Shown here piece by piece: positions 10,611 to 22,303 of a DNA stretch of 64,000 nt. The first letter of the stretch is position 1. Each line of letters begins with the position of its first letter. This DNA comes from Sindora glabra (lineage: Eukaryota > Streptophyta > Magnoliopsida > Fabales > Fabaceae): the NCBI GenBank assembly GCA_020226215.1, contig CM035234.1, forward strand, positions 73,673,135-73,737,134. The letters are read 5' to 3'. Position numbers and translations under genes: made by a program. The notes under the pieces were generated by a model. That model was not told the origin of the DNA. It did no database searches and saw nothing but the letters and a program-made list of their open reading frames with translations.

Positions 10611-11169
10611 CTTATTTGAAATGCAGTTTAAACAGTGTATGACTTTAACCAAGACTTATTTGACTCCTTTAATATTTTAAAGGATAATATAGATAACCAC
10701 AATTATTAATTAAAAATAAAAAATTAAAATTTTGATAAATAAGAAATTATTATAACAATAAATTTTTAATTTTTTAATTATTTATTTCCTTTTTTTGCTA
10801 ATAATTGCATTCATCTACTTTATCCTTTAATGAATTTTGAAGTGGGATCAATTCATCCACTAATGTTACCCCATTTTTTTTCTCAAATTGTTATATTTTT
10901 TAAAATTTTAATATAATTTTTTAAAGAAAATATTATATATTTAATCAAATACCAAGTTAGCATCATGAGTTAAACCTTATCTACACAAGAAGGAACCTCG
11001 CTAATGGATCCAACACCACTCCCAATTATATTATAAACCCATTGGGCTCCTTTATACATTGCATTATTAGCATCCCTAGAAATCCAAGCAACTAATAAAT
11101 AAGTTGAAGCTTCTAAACACCATGATATCTTCAACCAATGCCAATGTATTTCAAAAGGAGCTATAAAAA

Positions 11170-11560
11170 CCTAAAATAGCCTTTATTACTATTTTACAAT
11201 TAGATTTAATTATGATTCTTAAATAGTTAAATTATTTTGCAACTTTACAAGCTTTATAAATGACAAAAGCTTTAGCTTTTTTAAGAGAATCCATTTGCAA
11301 CCTTTCAAACCACATACCTATAATAATTCCTATATTATCCTTAGATAATATAAGAATAGCCATAGCACCTGCTTGCCAAGCTATATCTATATTAAATTTT
11401 AAACAATCAATAAAGAAAGGATGCTATACTTAATGGATTATACCACTAGGCATTATTGCATTTTGCAAAATCCTACATTGCTTTGTATGCAAATCATCTT
11501 CAACTAGCACCACCAAACACTCAATGCTTGGAGGAAGATAGGCAAACACAAAATCGTTTC
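11170..11560 (-). pseudogene. LINE RNase H domain remnant
   Basis: The minus-strand frame contains AWQAGAMAILI, SKDNIGIIIGMWFE and later KSNCKIVIKAI. The family pattern is a DAA.....G...AI.RD..G strand, a helix, then a FESDC..VV.AI block, and the pieces occur at the usual spacing. The acidic metal-binding residue expected before Cys appears as Asn in KSNCK. Stops interrupt the frame. Such a domain at the C-terminus is common in plant L1 elements. Confidence 0.55.
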
Positions 11561-11599
11561 AAGCTTTCTATAAAACAATGATTAATGAATGTCAATCCA

Positions 11600-12800
11600 G
11601 TAAAGACTTCCAAAAGGATACTCTAAAAAAGCTCCTAGAGTGATCAACTTATCATTTAGATTGAATAACTCCTCAAAGAAATCTAACAAAAAAGAGAATT
11701 GGATCTACAAGACATGTATGCTCAAGATTTAAAACCAAAGAAGTCTTATAAAGTCACATCCCCTATTGATCTAGATCCTATAAATATGCCTTTGTTGCTT
11801 AACTCAGACCAAAATTCTAGAGAAAATTTTTAACACGATAATAAATAGACAAAGGGAGGCAAATCTTACTAACATACACCCCTTCTAGGAAAGAATTTGC
11901 CATAGGACTCCTATTAAATAATATTGAAAATGATACTATAGATAAACATTGATTGCTTATTGCATAAATTATTCATGAAATCCAAACTTTCACAAACCTT
12001 TTAGAAGGAATTCTCATTCTACTTTATCATAGGCCTTCTATATGTCTAGTTTAATTCCATAATGCCTCCTTTCCCTTCTTTTCTTTTAATAGTATAGATG
12101 ATATCTTGGGCTAATAATTTATTTTCAACAATTCATCTTTTAGGAATAAAAGTTGATTACATGAAAGAAATTAGCTTCCTTAATACTATCTATATCCTAT
12201 TAGCTATGATTTTGGATATCACCTTATAGATGAAATTACAAAGGCTAATAGGGCGAAAATCTTAAAAGGATTTAGCTAAGGATAACTTAGGAATTAATAA
12301 AATAAATGTTTAGTTGAACTCCTTTAACAAATAACCATTATTGAAAAAACCCCTAAATCACTTGGACTATACCATTCAAAATTACTTCCTAATAATTCTT
12401 ATTAAAAATACCTAACATTCCATCTAGGCTTAGGGCTTTGAATAGGTGCATCTCCTAATCAACTGCATATCTCCTTTATAGAAGGAATAGTGCACATTGC
12501 TTCATTCTTAGAATCTATGATATTACACTCTATTAAATTTTTAATATCTTCAAGTAATTCTAGATTCTTTCAGGTAAATAAGGCTTTATACACATTAGCA
12601 AAATGCTTGCCTATTTGTTCTTGGCTTTCAATCCATTGTTATAAAACATAATATCAATTATTTGATTTCCTTTATAACAAATTATAATGGATAGATAAAA
12701 AAAACCCAGAATTTGTATCCTTATCTTTAATCCATAATTCCCTAGATTTTGGCTACCAAATTTCCTCTTATTGTTTAAATTGTTCCTGAATTTCCATTCC
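11600..12800 (-). pseudogene. LINE reverse transcriptase remnant
   Basis: The clearest segment is at about 12010-12080. There the minus strand reads KRKEGKGGIMELN followed by a decayed version of the family motif (K.G..ALKLD..KAYD.V.W), with stops in place of two conserved codons. The remaining ~1.1 kb is assigned by position between endonuclease and RNase H and by scattered residues. I could not locate an intact F.DD motif. The enzyme cannot be functional. Confidence 0.55.
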
Positions 12801-13059
12801 TAAATCTTTTATCTTATACAAATTTTTTAGTGTTGGCTTCTATTCCCTTATGCTCTCTAAAGTAGATAAGAGATTCTCCAAGTGATGATGATAATACTCG
12901 AAAACATCTTTATTCCATTTAGTAAGTCTATTCTTCACTTACTTTAGTTTTTGAGTTAAATGAAAGGCATTTAATCCTTTAATCTCTGTACTTTTCCTTA
13001 CTTCTTGGATTAGCTTATTGCAAGATTCATCTTTTAGCCATGTAGCTACAAATTTGAAA

Positions 13060-13790
13060 AGTTATGGGTTATAATCCATATTTTCTTATGTATTTAGAAA
13101 AATAGGTAAATGATTCAAATGATGCAAACTAAGAGTAGCAAGTGCCCTACGTGAATACATTAATCTCCATTAAATGCAATAGATAGCACAATCTAACCTT
13201 TTTGGAATGTTCTCCACACATATATAGCTATTTAACCATATAAACTATTGTCCATTAGTTACAATGTCCACCATTCCACTGTGATGGACAAATTTAGAAA
13301 ATGTAACATCTAAAAAATTCCCCATTGGTCTTCCACTTTATTTATCATCCATGTGGAGAAAAGCATCAAAATCTCCTATTATTACCCATGATTGATTCAT
13401 TCTTACATATTGGTAATATAATTTCATCCATACAACCTTTTTATTAGCATAGTATAGAGAACCATAAACAAATGTGATGCACCAACTATTTCTTATATCA
13501 AGATCAGTTACTTGAATTAGGGTTTGTTAATGGTATGCCTCCTCAATTGATACCACTCCTTATATTTGCCAAAATACCACTAAACCACCCTATCAACCAT
13601 CTGGAGAAATTGTATAAAAACTTTATAAGCCAATCTGTTGAGCAATAACACATATTTAATCCTTATTTGCCTTAGTTTTGCACAGATAAATCACATCAAG
13701 CTTACTTTCCTTCATAAAAGCCCCATGACTCTTATTACTAAGACATTATTTAAGCTTTGATAGTTCTAAACTAGTGTTTTTCATGGAACT
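13060..13790 (-). pseudogene. LINE apurinic endonuclease remnant
   Basis: The minus strand starts near 13785 with a probable ORF2 start (MKNTSLELSKLK), then SHGAFMKESKLDVIYLCKTK, matching the 'P.ii.l.ETK' block of LINE endonucleases. Further on, WVIGDFDAFLHMDDK (about 13350-13400) matches the W...GDFNa....eK catalytic block, with Asn changed to Asp. Several stops interrupt the frame. The order and about 400-bp spacing of these motifs support the assignment. Confidence 0.65.
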
Positions 13791-14589
13791 TACAAGACAT
13801 GTTTTAGCCTGCCTTCTTAGCCTTTTAGTAATAATCAAAATCATATTTTAATCCACTTATGATTAGGTCTTGTGTGCATGATTCTTCCATTATGACACCT
13901 TCATCTTACTTTATTCTTCATTCATATTATATTGCCCTTTGACAAAGCAAGAATAGCTCCAAAAGGATTATTACTTAAGTTTTACACATCTTTATTACAT
14001 AGGTATTTCCTTGTTATCCTAAATTTTCCTTTTAATGGCATCTATCAAAGTTTCTAATGAAATATTCTCTCCTTTGTTGTTAGATAAATGCAAAGGACCA
14101 ATAAAATTATGATTGGATTCAAAAACTTGTAAATGTTTATTGACTATCTATAATACCTTCAAAGGTGACACATTTTGCCAAATACATGTTACCTCTTCTT
14201 TATATGTACCTATCCTATCCTATAAACCATCTTGGTTGTATGCATCTCTTGCTGCCATTTTTGGACTCCTTCTTAGACTTATAGACGAGTTAGATTTTAC
14301 TTTTATAATTGTGACCTTCTCTAACAAGTTAGTAGCCAATGTACCTATTGTAATATAGAGTCCCTCCATCTTGTTGGCATTTTCTTGCTAGTCTTGTAGC
14401 TTACTAACATCTTTCACTAGTGTAATAGCCTTTTTAGACTCCATTGAAACAAGTGCACCACTTCCTTATACTAATGTAGTAACATAATACACTAGGGCTA
14501 TTCCTAGTCACAGGCCTTACCTCTTATGTTATGGTAAAACTGCCCTTTACTCGTTCAATTTGTCATATTTCTATTGTCCATGTCCTAGC

Positions 14590-15110
14590 ACGTAGAGGTG
14601 TTTAATGGATAAGCTAAATCGGACTAGGCCGAAGTCCATGCAAGCTCAGTTTGCTAAGGTCCGCTTTTTAAGTAAAACTATTTTAGTTGGTTTGGTTCGA
14701 TCCAATCCATAAGCCTACCCAACTAGCTTGCAAGCTAGTCCATTTTTTTAAAATTTTTTTATATTTTATATTTTATTTTTATGTTTTTAAATTTGATATT
14801 TATATTTATTTTTATGTTCATTAATTTTATTTTTTAGTTTTATTATATCTAATTATTTTAAATATTTATGTTTAAATTTTTTATAATTGACTTGCATTTT
14901 ATATTGAGTTATAATGTAAAAATAATTAATAAGCTACTTTTTTTAAAACACAAATGTTATTTAAATTATTAAATATGATTTTTTAAAGAAAATTAATTTA
15001 AACCCATTTAAATTTATGGATTGGGCCAATTTGTTTTTATCTATGGCCTTTTGAGCCAAATCTATTTAGGCCTTTTTTTAATAGTTTTGATTTTTCTAGT
15101 TTTACTTGCA
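14590..15110. other. Possible insertion within LINE ORF1
   Basis: The composition changes here. A GC-richer start (AGAGGTGTTTAATGG and GCTTGCAAGCTAGTCC) and a GGCCTTTTGAGCC-type right part enclose a very AT-rich middle. The words GGTGT..AATGG and AGGCC resemble the ends of common hAT-like MITEs. I could not match terminal repeats or a target duplication, so this stays tentative. Confidence 0.25.
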
Positions 15111-15121
15111 AAAAATCCATG

Positions 15122-15592
15122 AACTTGGAGCCTGATAAGCACTTCTACTAGCACCCCACACTCATAACAAATGTGTTGGGGCTTTTCATATTTAAACTTG
15201 ATCTATGTTTTATCAAGATTCGTCCATGGAATCCACATCCCTAGTATGATGGTTTATGCTCCAATAGCTCTCACCAAACACGGAGGGATCATCAGCATAA
15301 AATCCCATTAACAAACAGTTTCTTCCCATAACATCCCATTAACAAACGGTTTCTCAACCTCCAAGATAGTTCCAATTTTGCCTCCAATTAAGTGCACATT
15401 ATCTTCACTGTAGTATTCCAAAGGAATATTATGCATTTGCACCCAAAATGGTATTGTGTTAAAAACTAACTCCCTTGCGCCGTTTCCCCAACTCCTAAAA
15501 GACCACCGTAATATACTCCAAGGGCCTATTTTAATTATTCTCTCTAACTGAGTAGATTCAAGAGAGCTCACAATGTAACAGTTAGGCCCCAA
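15122..15592 (-). pseudogene. LINE ORF1 fragment: DUF4283 and zinc knuckle
   Basis: The open part (15592-15308, 94 residues) reads ...IIKIGPWSILRWSFRSW then NTIPFWVQMHNIPLEYYS and HLIGGKIGTILEVEK. This is the DUF4283 pattern (gPW.f....l.l..W, p.WvQ...lPle, .ig..iG.v..vd) of plant LINE ORF1 proteins. Downstream on the same strand, near 15174-15155, HICYECG gives the first half of a CCHC zinc knuckle, with its later His and Cys lost. From family knowledge ORF1 proteins bind the element's RNA. The N-terminal part is traceable to about 15950 but is frameshifted. Confidence 0.75.
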
Positions 15593-16032
15593 ATTAACTA
15601 TCTAAAAATCAGCATAAAAGTTTCAAGATTTACGTAAATTATTTTTAAATGGTGTTTTCTTAACAATTTTGCTACCTAAAACATGTTCCACCAGCACTTG
15701 AGTTTGCTGCTACTCCTAATACTCAGTGTGGACCAATCGAAGGAGTAGTTCCTCCTTCTCTTTATGCATGCTCTCCAATGGATTAGTCCCGTTTATTATC
15801 ACTGACCTGCCTAAAACAATAATCTAAGCCAAAATAAAAGCTTTCTTGTTGAAATCCTTGCCAAATACAAGAGGGAACCACCCACTATTGCACTAGTAAC
15901 CGTACCAAACAAGAAACTCTCCTCGTGAGAGAATGGATCAAATTCTTTCCATAAATTTTGATATAGTTACATTCCATTTCCTTATTATTTGAGAATCTAA
16001 GAAGAGCTCGTACACACATGGATCAATACATA

Positions 16033-16260
16033 TTTTAAATTAATATTATATACTTAATTATTATAAAATTATTTTATAAATATTAAATTATTTAATAATT
16101 AGCTTAATACTATAAATGTAAAATCTTAATTTTCATTACTCCTTTTTTATGCAATATCAATCACTATAAAAATATATAATTTTATTTTTATTTTTAGTCA
16201 TAACAAATACAAATTTTATAAATTAATATTATTACTTATGGATAATCCTAAGATTTAAAT
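16033..16260 (+). repeat. Dispersed repeat, second copy near 21.25-21.95 kb
   Basis: This AT-rich block matches 21250-21387 and then 21840-21955, with shared words such as ATCAATCACTATAAAAA, CATAACAAATACAAATTT and GATAATCCTAAG. In the second copy it is interrupted by two foldback elements, so the 16-kb copy shows the uninterrupted state. The parent element is not recognised. Confidence 0.5.
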
Positions 16261-18629
16261 TTATATCACTTTTAATGTCAAAATATTTATTATCATCTTA
16301 ATTGTTATAAGCGTGTAGTATAGGGAGTCATATGCAAACTACTAGCTTGTAACCTGTGTAATGCATGTTTTTAATTAATTTTAATTAATAATAATTTGTA
16401 ATATAATTTTAAGTTTTCAAATTTTAAATTATAAGATATTCAAATAATTAATGTAAAATATGTCAATATATTTATATCAATTAAATAACTATAAAATTGA
16501 TACGACTATATTTAAGTCAAGTAAGAGGATATACCATTTATCTTTTTAACTCATTACTAATCGATAAAATTGTTATATTATTGTAATAGCAATTATTACT
16601 ACAATTAGAAGAGAGAATACACGTTTAAATATTAAAAGAAATTAAATTAAGAAAAATAACATAAAATTATATGTATAAAAGAAATAGCATTTATTTATAT
16701 GAAATTGAATGCATATATATTCATCCTTAATTCTATATAAACTTAAACTATTATAGATAATAAAAAAATAAACATTGTATAATTTATAATCTTTCCAAAT
16801 ACTTTTCAAATAAAGAATATTTAATTGATTAAAAATATTAGTCTATTCAAAAGTTATATGTTGTAATGCAAATGTACATATACTAAATATAGTCAATGAT
16901 TGAAATTTAACTTGCAATGAAAAGATGAATATACATTTACTTTTAATAGAAATTCAAACATATATATACTTCAATCTTTAATAGAAAAATTGCATTACAT
17001 ACATTCTTAATACTAAACATGTGAAGCTTTTTCATCTTATTAACCTTTAATAGAAGGACAAATGTATATCAATCTTATACCATATATAGAATTATAGAAA
17101 AAAATAATTCACCTTGTTTATTATTAAAAAAAATTCCTAATATAATCATGTCATATATAACTGCACAAGAAGGAATCAAAGAAAAAAATGACATTAATAA
17201 AAGAAAACTAAAGAAATGTAGAACTATTTTCAAAGAGATAAATACTCACTAATTAACAATTATAGTATAGTGACATGCTAGAAGGAATCATCAAAGGTAG
17301 CCGATGACTACTGAGATGGCACCACAATGATTTAATAAATAGTTATTGTCAATAGTAAAATAATACTTAGAAACTAAATAACTTGCTTAATTGGAATTAG
17401 GACTAATCATATATTTTAAGATTTGAGATTAAGAGATATGAGAGAAAGATGAGATAAAAGAAGGTCAATTAATAGAAAAAAGATAAAGCAAATAAATTAT
17501 TAGTAAGGGTTTAAATATCTTCTGATGATGTAATGTAGAAATGAAAATGGAAATCAATTAAAGATGAAAGTGTGATTTTTGTCAAAATAAATAAATTAAT
17601 GTCTAATAGTCAATTGGTGCTTATAGAAATTAATTGCATAAGAGAAATAAATTAGTAAGATTATTTTAAAGAGGAAGAAAATGCATGGAAATTATAAAAA
17701 CTAAGTAAATTAGGGACAAAAATTAGAAACAATTATGAAAATATAATAAATAAGGGGAAGAAATTTAAGAAAAATTTTCTCAATTCAATATAAATTGTTG
17801 TATATAGATAGGAGATTCAACCCTAAAAAATGTAATAAATTAAGGAAAGAGATTAGAAAGATTACAGAAATAAAATGAATGAAAAGAAGAAATCAAGGAA
17901 ATTATTTCACAAAGGAAGAAAATGCAAGAAAATTCAAAGGCTCAATAAATTAAGGAAATAAATGAGAGGAATTATAAAAATACAATAAATAAGAGAAAAA
18001 TAAGAATTTCAATTATATATAAATGAAAATTTAGTCACTTGTACTAATTGCATGTGTGTAACTTATTGCGACACAATATTTATCAAAAAGAATTGACAAA
18101 TTGACATATGGTGAGTTATAAGAATAACATTTGGTAAAAAAGGAAGCAAAGAACATCATATATGACATAAAAAGATGTACGAAACATTATAGCTAATTTA
18201 TATAATATAGAGATATAGAACATAGATAACTTTAATAATTAACAAATATTTCTTAATTAAGTTTATTAAAATTTACATTATATGTTTTGATGAATGATTT
18301 TCATTTGAAAGTAAAAATTATTAAATATTATTTTTCTCATTAAAAATTTATTAAAATAAGATTAAGATCGAATTTTTATTAATTCAAACAAGATCAAATT
18401 TTGAATTACTAGTTACTAACATTAATTAATAAATAGAACATTTATTTAAATTTTCTTATTTTTTTGAAGTAGAAAATTGTAAACTTATAATTCAAAAATT
18501 GTACCTATTAGTTACATTAAGTTAGAAAGTAAAATAACTACTAAAATTGTTAATATTGAGGTTGCAAGTCATGATTTCATTGTAGAGGTTACAAGTTCAA
18601 CCAAAGATATTGCAAATTTATCTCTTTTT
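16261..18629. other. AT-rich intergenic DNA, no gene seen
   Basis: No open frame, splice-consistent exon set or transposon protein is visible. The stretch is rich in A-runs and simple words such as AAGGAAATAAAT. Confidence 0.5.
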
Positions 18630-19262
18630 ATTAGAACTTCAAAAATATAATTATTGTCTTACCTTGAATAATGAAGTAATTATTTACAAATATTAGCTTA
18701 AAATTAACATACATCTTGAACATTAGACTCTCAATTAAGTGATACATGACAAGTTAGACACAACTGTGTTTATAAGATTAAGAATATTTATACTATCCTG
18801 TTCACACACACTTTTGGCATATATTCAGAGGTTTTCTCTACTTAATTTAAAAATATTTGTTTTATATTTTTATCATCTATTATTACTTTCAAATTATATT
18901 ATATTCAATATATTTCCTTTATCTCATTTTATTAGAACTTCACAAATATAATTATTGTCTTACCTTGAATAATGAAGTAACTATCTTACCAATATTGGCT
19001 TAAAATTGACAAACATCTTGAATATTAGACTCTCAATTGAGTCTTTGAATATTGGACTCTCAATTGAGTGTTATATAGAAAGTTACACAACAATGCTTTT
19101 CCATTTTATAAGATGAGATTAAGATTATTTAAACTAAGCTCTTCACACACGCTCTTGTGTGTATTTAGAGTTTTTTTTTTGCATAATTTAAATATTTTTT
19201 TTACATTTTTCTCATTTATTATTATATTCAAATTATATTCAATATATTTGTTTTATATTTTT
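18630..19262 (+). repeat. Two-unit tandem duplication, 301-bp period
   Basis: Both units begin ATTAGAACTTCA (18630 and 18931) and continue through AATATAATTATTGTCTTACC, TCTTGAA.ATTAGACTCTC and TTCACACAC to a T-rich tail. The second unit has an extra short repeat (GACTCTCAATTGAGT twice near 19028-19060). A more diverged partial copy lies at about 24748-24850. Confidence 0.72.
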
Positions 19263-20464
19263 TTCTCAAGCCACAATTTTTTTATAACTTTTTTCACTTT
19301 ACTTATCTCTCTCTCTCTTTCAATTTGTGTGTCATTTGTTAGCTTTATTTATATAAAAATACTCAATATTGTAATTCATCTCTAATTTTAATTTTCATAA
19401 ATGAGATTTATAAACATTGTAAGTATATTGTCTCTATTCTTAAGTTGTATTGTATGAAGTTACATCTATAAAGTTTTTTAGTTAAAAAAGCCGTGACTAT
19501 AATTTAAATATATGTAACTATTATTTTAGTTTGAAATCATTTTAAATTATAAAAAAAATGTAAATCAAATGGTAAAGGTTTTTTTGAGCTCATGATTTCA
19601 TTAAATATACAATTATAGTTATGAAAATAAAAATATTAATTTTTTATTATTGTCTAATATGTACCTTTTAACTTTTTACTTTTTCTTCACATGTATTGTT
19701 ATGCTTTCTTGTTGGGTTTTTTAAAAAATATTATAAATTTTAGGTATTATTATAAACTATTAACTATCAATATTGTCGCATTAATAATCATATCTCTTTA
19801 ACAAATAAAGACTTAAATTTTTATTTTCGGGTATATAGTTAAAATTTGGATAAATGTCTATGATAACTCTTTTCTTTGAAAAGCAAACATCTAAAAATAT
19901 TTTATTATTTCACTTTGAATCTTTGATCCATGGATTTGCAGTGGCTCACGTAATTAATGTATAAAAATATAAATATAATTATTATATTAAAAATAAAAAA
20001 TAATATAGATTAATTTTTTAAAATAATTTTGTTAAAGATTGGATTGTTTTAATCTTATATTGATTTTTGTTTGTTGAGTTATTTTTCACATAGTAATAAC
20101 TTAAATTAATTATATTACAAAAGTATTAAAAAAATAAGTAATAAATTTCATACAATTTCTTGCAATAACTTAGAACATTTTTGCGTGCCAGTTTTGTATT
20201 GAAATAATTTTTTTAGTTGTTAATTACTTTTATCATGCTATAAATATAATTTTCACAAATTAATTTCTTTTTTAGATAATATAAAACTATTTTTTACGGA
20301 CTACTTACTTTTATGATGTTATGAATATAATTTTTATAGATTAATCCCTTTTTTAAATAATATGAAAAACCAAAAATTGGAAATAAAAGACCACCAATTA
20401 TGTAGTGGGCAGTTATTAAACTAAAAATGGAGACAAAATTTTCATGTAAAATATTTTAGAATTA
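19263..20464. other. AT-rich intergenic DNA, no gene seen
   Basis: No coding potential or clear transposon ends were found. Open frames spanning 18739-19385 fall in T-rich repeat sequence and look accidental. Confidence 0.45.
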
Positions 20465-21028
20465 TGGCTCCATTTCGCACAAATAGCTGATAAGTTAGTT
20501 GATAACTGATAAGTTAGCTGATAGCTGATAACTTATAACTAATAGCTGATAGCTGATAAGTTAACTAAAGTGTTTTGTAAAATTAGTTATTGAACTAGCT
20601 AAAATTGTAAAATGACATAAAAGGACATATTAATATAAATACATATATAATTAAAATAATTTATATTTATTTAAAAATTAAATTATATTAATATAATTAA
20701 AATTTATAAAATAAAAGTATAATTTTTAATATTTAATTAATTATATTTTATAAACTTATATATTTATTTACTTATATATTATTTAAATTTATATTGCAAA
20801 AGATGTAAGTTGTAAATTAATGAAAAGAATAAGGATAAATTTGAAAATAGTTTAAAAAAATAGTAACTTATAAGTTATGAGTTATTCTGGGTAGTTTATT
20901 AAATTAGAGCTTATAAGCTACTCCAACTTATAAGCTAATACAAAAAATGCCTCTAGAGGTTAGTTTATAACTTATTGACCAAGTCAATAAGCTTTAAGTT
21001 AACTTATTTGTTGTGCGAAACGAAGCCT
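20465..21028. mobile_element. MITE family B, copy 1
   Basis: The terminal inverted repeats are clear: the left end is TGGCTCCATTTCGCACAAAT and the right end read on the other strand is AGGCTTCGTTTCGCACAAC. The left subterminal region carries six or so short AGCTGATAAGTTA-type words. The centre is almost pure A/T. A second, older copy lies at 53883-54482. It is non-coding. Confidence 0.78.
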
Positions 21029-21406
21029 ACATCCTAACCTTTTTATATTTAAATTGATAGTGAGTTATATTTGATTTTTTAGGAAAAGAAAAAATGTAGT
21101 ATAAAATTTTCTTATCCCTTTTCTATTAGTATAGATTTATTATTATTATTATTTATTATAGTAGGAAGTTATACAACTACAATTCAAGTAGTCGGGTATG
21201 CTAGTTACATTAAGTTAAGGAGAAAAAATTAAACATAATAAATAATTTAAATTGATATTATATAATTAAATATTATAAAACTATTTTATGAGTGTTAAAT
21301 TATTGAATAATTAATTTAATACTATAATCATGAAATCATAATTTTCATTATTCTTTTATTATGCATCATCAATCACTATTGTATAAGTGTTAAATTATTA
21401 AATAAT

Positions 21407-21588
21407 GGATTTAAATTTGATTTACCATTAATCTAAACTATTTTTACTTTATTAACCACTCTTGTATTATTATGTCACTAAAAAATTATTAAAACTCTCT
21501 TGTTTTTGGTAAAATCCCTCAATTACTATAATATTTTTAATAATGTGTCATTTTCATATTTTATGCTAATAGTGTATCAAATTTAAGC
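21407..21588. mobile_element. Foldback MITE family C, copy 1
   Basis: The ends GGATTTAAATTTGATT and (reverse) CTTAAATTTGATACACTA are inverted repeats. The internal words ATTATTAAAACT and ATTTTTAATAATGTG(T) are shared with the copies at 21624-21825 and 34054-34256. Confidence 0.52.
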
Positions 21589-21623
21589 TCTTAAATAATT
21601 AATTTAAACATCATAATCTAAAT

Positions 21624-21825
21624 TGAATTTAAATTTGATTCACTACTGGTGTAATTAATTTTACATTATTACTTATCTATGTATTGTCATGTTATTAAAA
21701 AACTATTAAAACTCCTTTATTGTCCATAAAAATCTTTAGTTAATATTATTTTTTCAATGTGATGTATCTTTTCATTCATTAATAGTGTAAAAAGTTTCAT
21801 ATTGAGGGTGAATCAAATTTAAACT
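21624..21825. mobile_element. Foldback MITE family C, copy 2
   Basis: It runs from TGAATTTAAATTTGATTCAC to its inverted counterpart GTGAATCAAATTTAAA. It lies next to copy 1 in the same orientation, and together they split the older repeat described at 16033-16260. Confidence 0.6.
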
Positions 21826-21955
21826 CATTTACATTACATTTTTAAGATGCATTATCAATCACTATAAAAAATGCAAATTTTATTCTTTTAATCATAACAA
21901 ATACAAATTTAATAAATTAATATTACAATATTTATTGATAATCCTAAGGTAATGT

Positions 21956-22303
21956 TTAGTTCATAGAATGTTTCTCACATTCTTAATAATATTTAAAAAT
22001 ATGTTAAATTCTTATATTTAGTTCAATTTTTTTTAAAAAAAAATTGAGAATGTGAACATTCCTAAGAATATTTTTAACTTAATATTCCTTTAAAATATTC
22101 TCATGAGGAGATAAAGGAATGTTTTAGTGCTATAATCGAGTATTTTCTCCACCTTTCCATTAAAGTCTTGCTTTATCACCATTAATACTTTATTTTACTA
22201 TCACTTATTGTCGTTGACTACTATTGGTAACCATTTTTTTCCATTAACTATTGCCCACCACTATTAATTGTTTATTAATTATGTTTATTTGTTTTGCTTA
22301 GAT
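21956..22303. other. AT-rich repeat remnant
   Basis: It holds an inverted A/T motif near 22025-22050 and a short TATCA/CACTATTA-rich patch similar to the one at 9365-9830. No gene is visible. Confidence 0.35.

Larger units (their letters stand above)
10980..15960 (-). mobile_element. Decayed L1-type LINE with RNase H
   Basis: Reading right to left on the minus strand, recognisable blocks appear in the standard order for plant L1 elements. They are ORF1 DUF4283, a CCHC zinc knuckle, endonuclease, reverse transcriptase and a C-terminal RNase H. Every block is broken by stops and frameshifts, so the copy is old and dead. The 3' end near 10980 lies in A/T-rich DNA without a clear poly-A tail. 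ORF1 is split by an unrelated segment at about 14590-15110. Confidence 0.75.
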
